Assembly: GCF_017084525.1 (NCBI RefSeq)
Contig: NZ_CP070950.1
Span: forward strand, 1,550,001-1,614,000
Direction: 5' to 3'
Source of the DNA: Conexibacter sp. SYSU D00693
GTDB taxonomy: Bacteria; Actinomycetota; Thermoleophilia; Solirubrobacterales; Solirubrobacteraceae
DNA: 64,000 bases
The notes under the pieces are model-generated. The model was not told the origin of the DNA, did no database searches, and saw only the letters and a program-made list of their open reading frames with translations. A program made the translations under genes and the position numbers. The first letter of the stretch is position 1. Every line of letters starts with the position of its first letter. This document shows, one piece after another, positions 59,078-64,000 of this stretch.

Positions 59078-60627
59078 TGCGGCGCGTGCGTGACCGCGGC
59101 ATGTCGCCCTTCGCAGCGGGGCTGCTGACCCTCGTCCTCGCGGCGGTCGTCGGCTACTTCGGCTACACGAAGGCCAACCCGCTGGCCAACCCCTTCGAGC
59201 TGCGCGCCGCCATGCGCGACGCCGGCGGCGTGAAGGCCGGCGCGCCGGTGCGCGTCGCGGGCGTGGACGTCGGCAAGGTGGCCTCCGTCGAGCCCGCCGG
59301 CGACGGCTCGAAGGGCGCGACGGTCGTCCTGGAGCTCCAGGACAAGGGGCTCCCGGTCCACCGCGACGCGACGCTCAAGGTCCGCCCCCGCATCTTCCTC
59401 GAGGGCAACACGTTCGTCGACCTGCGCCCCGGCTCGCCCTCGGCACCGCACCTGTCCGACGGCGCGACGCTGCCCGTCGGCCAGACCGCCGCGCCGGTGA
59501 GCTTCGGCCAGGTCCTCGACACGCTGCAGCGCGACACGCGCGAGGACCTGCGGCTGCTGCTCCAGGAGCTGGGCGACGCCTACAGCGAGGGCGGCGCCGA
59601 CGCGGCCAACCGCGCGATCCGCTGGTGGTCGCCCGCCTTCCGCGGCACCGCCGTGGTCAACGAGGCGACGCTCGGCGAGCGCCCGCGCGACCTCAGCGGC
59701 TACGTCGCCGGCGCCGGCGAGGTCGCCCGCGCGCTGGACCGCGACCCCGAGGCGCTCAAGGGCCTGGTCGACGACCTCGCGACGACCGCCGACGCGCTCG
59801 CCGACCAGGAGTCGCGGCTGCAGCGCGGCATCGGCCTGCTCGACGACACGCTCATCACCGGCCGCGACGCGCTCGGCGAGCTCAACGGCGCGCTGCCGCC
59901 GCTGCGGCGCCTCGTCGCCGAGCTGCGCCCCGCCGCCCGCGCCGCCAGGCCCGCGCTCGACGCCCAGCTGCCGCTCGTGCGCGAGCTGCGCGCGCTCACC
60001 GCGCCGAAGGAGCTGCGCGGCCTGGTGCGCGAGCTGCGCCCGGTCGTCCCGGACCTCGCCGAGCTCAACGAGGGCGGCGTGGAGCTCCAGGAGCAGGCGC
60101 GGCTGCTGGGCTCCTGCCAGAACGAGGTCGTCCTGCCCACGACGAGCTCGACGATCCAGGACCCGTTCGTCCCGGCCAAGGGCAAGGTCTTCCAGGAGGC
60201 CGTCAAGTGGCTGCCGGGCGTCGCCGGCGAGAGCCGCTCCTTCGACGGCAACGGCCAGTACATCAAGACCGTCGCGCAGACCCTGAACTACGCGTACCTG
60301 CTGGGCAACGGCCGGCTGTTCGGCACGAGCGTGCCGCTGCAGGGCGTCAACCCGCCGCCGCAGCGCATGTCGCCGCTGCGCCCCGACGTCCCCTGTGAGA
60401 CCCAGGAGGCGCCGGACCTGCGCACGGACCCCGCCGACCCGCCGACGCCGATCAAGGTCGACCACACCTCCAAGGCCGCGGTGGCCCGCGCCGAGGTCGC
60501 CACCAAGCGCACGGTGGACTGGCTGCGCAACCGCCTCAAGCTCGACGGCCTCGACCGGCGCTTCCGCGTCTCGGTCAAGCCGCTGGTCGAGCGCGACCTG
60601 CAGGGCGTCCTGCGGAGGAGGCCCTGA
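59077..60627 (+). CDS. MCE family protein, fourth of six
   Basis: 516 residues. ATG 59077 overlaps the previous TGA by one base, and GGAGGA lies 9 nt upstream. The transmembrane helix (about 9-29) is followed by the MCE domain (about 38-122: FELRAAMRDAGGVKAGAPVRVAGVDVGKV), the most canonical of the six. The helical region includes repeated LRPAARAARPALDAQLPLVREL-like heptads. C-terminal cysteines lie in LLGSCQNE and VPCETQE. A basic tail ends the protein. Confidence 0.9.
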   Translation: MRRVRDRGMSPFAAGLLTLVLAAVVGYFGYTKANPLANPFELRAAMRDAGGVKAGAPVRVAGVDVGKVASVEPAGDGSKGATVVLELQDKGLPVHRDATLKVRPRIFLEGNTFVDLRPGSPSAPHLSDGATLPVGQTAAPVSFGQVLDTLQRDTREDLRLLLQELGDAYSEGGADAANRAIRWWSPAFRGTAVVNEATLGERPRDLSGYVAGAGEVARALDRDPEALKGLVDDLATTADALADQESRLQRGIGLLDDTLITGRDALGELNGALPPLRRLVAELRPAARAARPALDAQLPLVRELRALTAPKELRGLVRELRPVVPDLAELNEGGVELQEQARLLGSCQNEVVLPTTSSTIQDPFVPAKGKVFQEAVKWLPGVAGESRSFDGNGQYIKTVAQTLNYAYLLGNGRLFGTSVPLQGVNPPPQRMSPLRPDVPCETQEAPDLRTDPADPPTPIKVDHTSKAAVARAEVATKRTVDWLRNRLKLDGLDRRFRVSVKPLVERDLQGVLRRRP

Positions 60628-61997
60628 TGGCCCGCCTGCTCGCCCGCCGCGGCAAGGACCTCGCGGCCGTCGTCGGCCTGCTGGGCGTCGCGCTGGCCAT
60701 CGGCCTGTTCATCGTCCAGGAGCAGCGCCTGCGCGTGCCGTTGCTCGAGGAGCAGCCGTTCGTCGTCAAGGCCGAGTTCCCGACCGCGCAGGCCGTCGTG
60801 CCCGGCCAGGGCCAGACCGTCCGCGTCGCGGGCGTGCGCGTCGGCGACATCCGGTCCACGAGCGTCGAGGACGGGCGCGCCGTCATCACGATGGAGCTCG
60901 ACCAGGAGTTCCGCGACCTCGTGCGCGAGGACGCGTCGGCGTTCCTGCGCCCGCGCACCGGCCTGAAGGACATGTTCGTGGAGCTCGACCCCGGCACGAA
61001 GGCCGCGAAGGTCGCCGACGAGGGCTGGACGCTGCCGATCTCCTCGACGCTGCCCGACGTCAACCCCGACGAGGTCCTCGCCGGCCTCGACGCCGACGTG
61101 CGCGACCACCTCAAGCTCCTGGTCAACGGCGCCGGCCAGGGGCTCGAGGGCCGCGCCGACGACCTGCGCGACGTCCTCAAGCGCTTCGAGCCGACCTACC
61201 GCGACCTGGCGCTCGTCACCGGCGAGGTCAGCAAGCGCCGCGCGGAGCTCAAGCGGCTCATCCGCTCGCTGAACCTCCTGAACACCGAGCTGGCCTCCAA
61301 GGACGAGGACCTCGCCGAGCTCGTCGCCTCCTCCTCGAAGGTCTTCCGCCAGTTCGCCGCGGAGCGCGACAGCGTCGAGGGCATCGCCCGGGAGCTGCCG
61401 GGGGCGCTGGAGCGCACGCGCTCCGCGATGTCGGAGGTCCGCGACCTCGCGCGCGTCCTGCGCCCGGCCGCCGACGAGCTGCGCCCCGTCGCGCGCTCGC
61501 TGCGCGGCGCCAACGAGGCGGTGCGGCCGTTCGCCAAGGAGGCCGCGCCGTTGCTGCGCGAGCAGGTCCGCCCCTTCGTGCGCGCCGCCCGGCCGACGGT
61601 CCGCACCCTGCGGCCCGTGGCCGACGGCCTGGCCAAGGGCGAACCCGGCCTCACCCGCTCGTTCAAGGTCCTCAACCACCTCTTCAACATGCTGGGCAGC
61701 AACCCGGAGGGCCGCGAGGACCCGGCCAAGCGCGGCCGCGACGAGGGGTTCCTCTTCGCGCTGGCCTGGCTCGGCCACCAGTCGGTCAACCTCTTCGCCA
61801 ACGCCGACGCGCACGGCCCGATGCGCGCCATCACGCTCGGCGGCACGTGCCAGACCATCCTCGGCACGGTCCAGGCCGTCCCGCAGATCGAGCAGCTGCT
61901 CGGGCTCTCCGGCGTCCTGACCGACACGCGCCTGTGCGGCGGGATCGACCTGGACCAGCGCGTCACGCGCACGTCCGTCTCGGGGAAGGGCCGGTAG
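60627..61997 (+). CDS. MCE family protein, fifth of six
   Basis: 456 residues. ATG 60627 overlaps the previous stop (TGATG) with GGAGGAGG 5 nt upstream. The transmembrane helix is at about 11-29, and the MCE domain at about 44-125 (VKAEFPTAQAVVPGQGQTVRVAGVRVGDI). The C-terminal segment is shorter than in its neighbours, with two cysteines (GGTCQTIL and TRLCGGID). As in the others there is no cytosolic domain beyond a few basic residues. Confidence 0.9.
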   Translation: MARLLARRGKDLAAVVGLLGVALAIGLFIVQEQRLRVPLLEEQPFVVKAEFPTAQAVVPGQGQTVRVAGVRVGDIRSTSVEDGRAVITMELDQEFRDLVREDASAFLRPRTGLKDMFVELDPGTKAAKVADEGWTLPISSTLPDVNPDEVLAGLDADVRDHLKLLVNGAGQGLEGRADDLRDVLKRFEPTYRDLALVTGEVSKRRAELKRLIRSLNLLNTELASKDEDLAELVASSSKVFRQFAAERDSVEGIARELPGALERTRSAMSEVRDLARVLRPAADELRPVARSLRGANEAVRPFAKEAAPLLREQVRPFVRAARPTVRTLRPVADGLAKGEPGLTRSFKVLNHLFNMLGSNPEGREDPAKRGRDEGFLFALAWLGHQSVNLFANADAHGPMRAITLGGTCQTILGTVQAVPQIEQLLGLSGVLTDTRLCGGIDLDQRVTRTSVSGKGR

Positions 61998-63403
61998 TGC
62001 AGAAGCAGGCTCCCACCCTCGGCCGGCTCGCCGCGATGGTCGTCTTCGCGCTGTCGTGCTTCGGCCTGCTGCTGTTCCTGTGGCTGAGCTTCGGCGGCGC
62101 GACGCCGCTCAAGCCCAAGGGCTACCGCGTGGAGGCGGCGTTCGCGGAGGCCACGCAGCTCGGCGTCGAGGCCGACGTCCGGGTGGCCGGCGTGACCGTC
62201 GGCAAGGTGCGCGAGAAGCGCCGCGACGACGTCGACCGCAACCGGACGATCGCGACGCTCGAGCTGGACCCGCGCTACGCGCCCGTGCCGCGTGACGCCC
62301 GCGCGATCCTGCGCCAGAAGACGCTGCTGGGCGAGACGTACGTCGAGCTCGCGCTCGGCGACGCCGACGGGCCGGCGCTGCCCGAGGGCGGCCGGCTCGC
62401 CGACCGCCGGGTGCAGGACACCGTCGAGCTCGACGAGATCCTCGACACCTTCGACCCCTACACGCGCCAGGCGCTGCGCACGTGGCAGCGCTCGGCCGGC
62501 GACGCGATCGACCGGCGCGGCGGCGACGTCAACGACGCGCTGGGCACGCTGCCGGGCTTCGTGGAGGACGGCGGCGACCTCCTGGGGGTGCTCGACCGCC
62601 AGCGCGCGGCGCTGCGCGGCCTGGTGCGCAACACGGGGGTCGTCTTCCAGGCGCTCACCAAGCGCGAGGGCCAGCTGCAGTCGCTCATCCGCAACGGCGA
62701 CACCGTCTTCAGCGCGATCCAGCGCCAGCGCGAGGACTGGGCGCAGACGTTCAAGGTCCTGCCGACGTTCCTCGACGAGTCGCGTGCGACGTTCCGGCGC
62801 ATGGACCGCTTCGCGCAGGACACCGACCCGCTGCTCGTCGACCTCGAGCCGGCGGTCCGCGACCTCGGGCCGACGCTCGAGTCCGTCGGCGACCTCGCGC
62901 CGGACCTGCGCCGGCTCTTCCAGCGGATGAGCCCGCTCATCACCGCCTCGCGCCGGTCGCTGCCGGACACGACCGAGGTGCTCGACGGCCTGCGCCCGTT
63001 CCTCGGCGAGCTCGGCCCGTGGCTCGGCCAGCTCAACCCGATCCTCGACTGGGTCGGCGTCCACGAGCACACGCTCACCGACATGCTCTCCCACCTCGGC
63101 GTCGCCACCGCCGCGCGGACGCAGAGCAGCGTCAAGGGCGCGCCCGGCCACTACCTGCGCCAGATCGGGCCGATCGGCACGGAGACCATCGCGATGTGGC
63201 CGCGGCGGCTACCGACGAACCGCGGCAACGCGTACCCGAACCCCCTGGCCTTCCTGGGTGACGAGTACACCGACAACGGCTCCGAGGCGTGGGACTGCAA
63301 GAACGCGTCGTCGAACTGCCGCGAGGCCAAGCCGTTCAGCTTCGACGGCCGGCTGGACAAGCTCCCGAAGGTCCAGGCGCGGCCCTACACCACCGGCGGC
63401 TGA
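61997..63403 (+). CDS. MCE family protein, sixth of six
   Basis: 468 residues. GTG 61997 overlaps the previous TAG by one base. The transmembrane helix (about 12-31) precedes the MCE domain (about 43-130: YRVEAAFAEATQLGVEADVRVAGVTVGKV). It ends with a cysteine pair (WDCKN, SSNCREA) and a polar tail. It closes a set of six that could build one hetero-hexamer, as in mycobacterial MceA-F. No Mas-like proteins and no permease or ATPase genes follow. Confidence 0.9.
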   Translation: MQKQAPTLGRLAAMVVFALSCFGLLLFLWLSFGGATPLKPKGYRVEAAFAEATQLGVEADVRVAGVTVGKVREKRRDDVDRNRTIATLELDPRYAPVPRDARAILRQKTLLGETYVELALGDADGPALPEGGRLADRRVQDTVELDEILDTFDPYTRQALRTWQRSAGDAIDRRGGDVNDALGTLPGFVEDGGDLLGVLDRQRAALRGLVRNTGVVFQALTKREGQLQSLIRNGDTVFSAIQRQREDWAQTFKVLPTFLDESRATFRRMDRFAQDTDPLLVDLEPAVRDLGPTLESVGDLAPDLRRLFQRMSPLITASRRSLPDTTEVLDGLRPFLGELGPWLGQLNPILDWVGVHEHTLTDMLSHLGVATAARTQSSVKGAPGHYLRQIGPIGTETIAMWPRRLPTNRGNAYPNPLAFLGDEYTDNGSEAWDCKNASSNCREAKPFSFDGRLDKLPKVQARPYTTGG

Positions 63404-63416
63404 GAGGCTTCCGCGC

Positions 63417-64000
63417 ATGACGACGGTCCGCGAGGCGACGTTCGACCTCCTGCGCGAGCGGGGGATCACCACGGTCTTCGGCAACCCCGGCTCGACGGAG
63501 CTGCCGATGCTCGCCGACTTCCCGGCGGACTTCCGCTACGTCCTCGGCCTCCAGGAGGCGGTCGTCGTCGGCATGGCCGACGGCTTCGCGCAGGCGTCAC
63601 GCTCGGTGGCCCACGTCAACCTCCACACCGCGCCCGGCGTGGGCAACGCCATGGGGGCGATCTTCAACGCCCAGGCCAACAAGTCCCCGCTGCTCATCAC
63701 CGCCGGCCAGCAGGTCCGCGCGCATGTGACGATGCACGCCAACCTCTCCAACCGCGACGCGACGCGGGTGCCGCACCCGTACGTCAAGTGGAGCCACGAG
63801 CCGCTGCGCGCCCAGGAGGTGCCGGCGGCGATCGCGGGCGCGATCCACCGCGCGTCGCTGCCGCCCCAGGGCCCCGCCTTCGTGTCGATCCCGATGGACG
63901 ACTGGGGCGCCGAGGTCGAGGAGGCCGACACGCGGCTCGTGCTGGCGCGGACCGTCATGGGCCGCGCGGGGGCCGACCCCGCCGTCGTCGCCGAGCTGGC
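63417..64000 (+). CDS. Benzoylformate decarboxylase-like ThDP enzyme, N-terminal part
   Basis: The frame runs off the end of the window; 194 residues are visible. It is the pyrimidine-binding domain of a thiamine-diphosphate enzyme: VFGNPGSTELPMLADFP, the catalytic Glu in LGLQEAVVVGMADGFAQ, HTAPGVGNAMGAIFNAQANKSPLLITAGQQ and FVSIPMDDW. These match benzoylformate decarboxylase (MdlC) better than acetolactate synthase. It would release CO2 from an aromatic 2-oxo acid in mandelate-type catabolism. It starts 13 nt after the last MCE gene, so it may be read from the same transcript. Confidence 0.87.
   Translation, partial: MTTVREATFDLLRERGITTVFGNPGSTELPMLADFPADFRYVLGLQEAVVVGMADGFAQASRSVAHVNLHTAPGVGNAMGAIFNAQANKSPLLITAGQQVRAHVTMHANLSNRDATRVPHPYVKWSHEPLRAQEVPAAIAGAIHRASLPPQGPAFVSIPMDDWGAEVEEADTRLVLARTVMGRAGADPAVVAEL

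Overview
The window is very GC-rich and densely coding. It has many 1-4 bp ATGA/GTGA start-stop overlaps, frequent GTG starts, and several -10 hexamers placed 6-9 nt before the start codon, which implies leaderless or near-leaderless transcripts. A run of six MCE proteins, an F420-type LLM oxidoreductase, PknB-like kinase, DrrAB-type exporter and AcrA1-like fatty acyl reductase point to a high-GC actinobacterium. My best guess is class Thermoleophilia (Solirubrobacterales), inferred from gene content only. No rRNA, tRNA, IS element, prophage or CRISPR array was recognised.

Layout. 1-2.3 kb: end of a phosphoesterase, a lipoprotein and a Ser/Thr kinase in one overlapping unit. 2.3-8.5 kb: SDR, tgt, hsp20, then a MarR gene divergent from a quinone-detoxification operon (WrbA, ring-cleaving dioxygenase, esterase, TetR). 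8.5-17.1 kb (minus): uvrC, rapZ, VOC, then gap-pgk-tpiA-gpmI ending in a receiver-HPt phosphorelay protein. 17.2-24.9 kb: RecQ-type helicase, molybdopterin oxidoreductase, secreted lipase, and a DrrAB-like exporter with a divergent TetR. 25.3-29.1 kb (minus): two TadE-like pseudopilins, an unknown protein, an M23 endopeptidase and a TadG-VanY-lytic transglycosylase fusion, with no Tad motor genes. 29.2-29.4 kb: a 22-bp perfect inverted repeat and a 19-bp tandem repeat.

29.9-36.6 kb is a phosphate region: PhoB-like regulator, phoU, pstB-pstA-pstC-pstS, a receiver-less PhoB-type DNA-binding protein, and a divergent DUF47 (PhoU-like) gene. Direct repeats with an 11-bp period resembling actinobacterial PHO boxes lie here. 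Similar ones lie upstream of the PHP-glycosyltransferase operon (39.2-43.3 kb) and of a TIM-barrel isomerase (44.1-45.0 kb), suggesting a wider Pho regulon that may include cell-envelope glycosylation. Between them is a three-module peptidoglycan hydrolase.

45-54.5 kb: an ABC-F ATPase, two enoyl-CoA hydratases (one apparently starting at CTG), a two-domain fatty acyl reductase, a deacetylase-family enzyme, an F420-type oxidoreductase, a SnoaL fusion and a GNAT. An 11-unit array of two short repeats lies just before the deacetylase gene, and its core motif recurs three times at 33-bp spacing at 43.4 kb. 54.5-63.4 kb: six consecutive MCE genes without YrbE permeases. The window ends in a benzoylformate decarboxylase-like gene.
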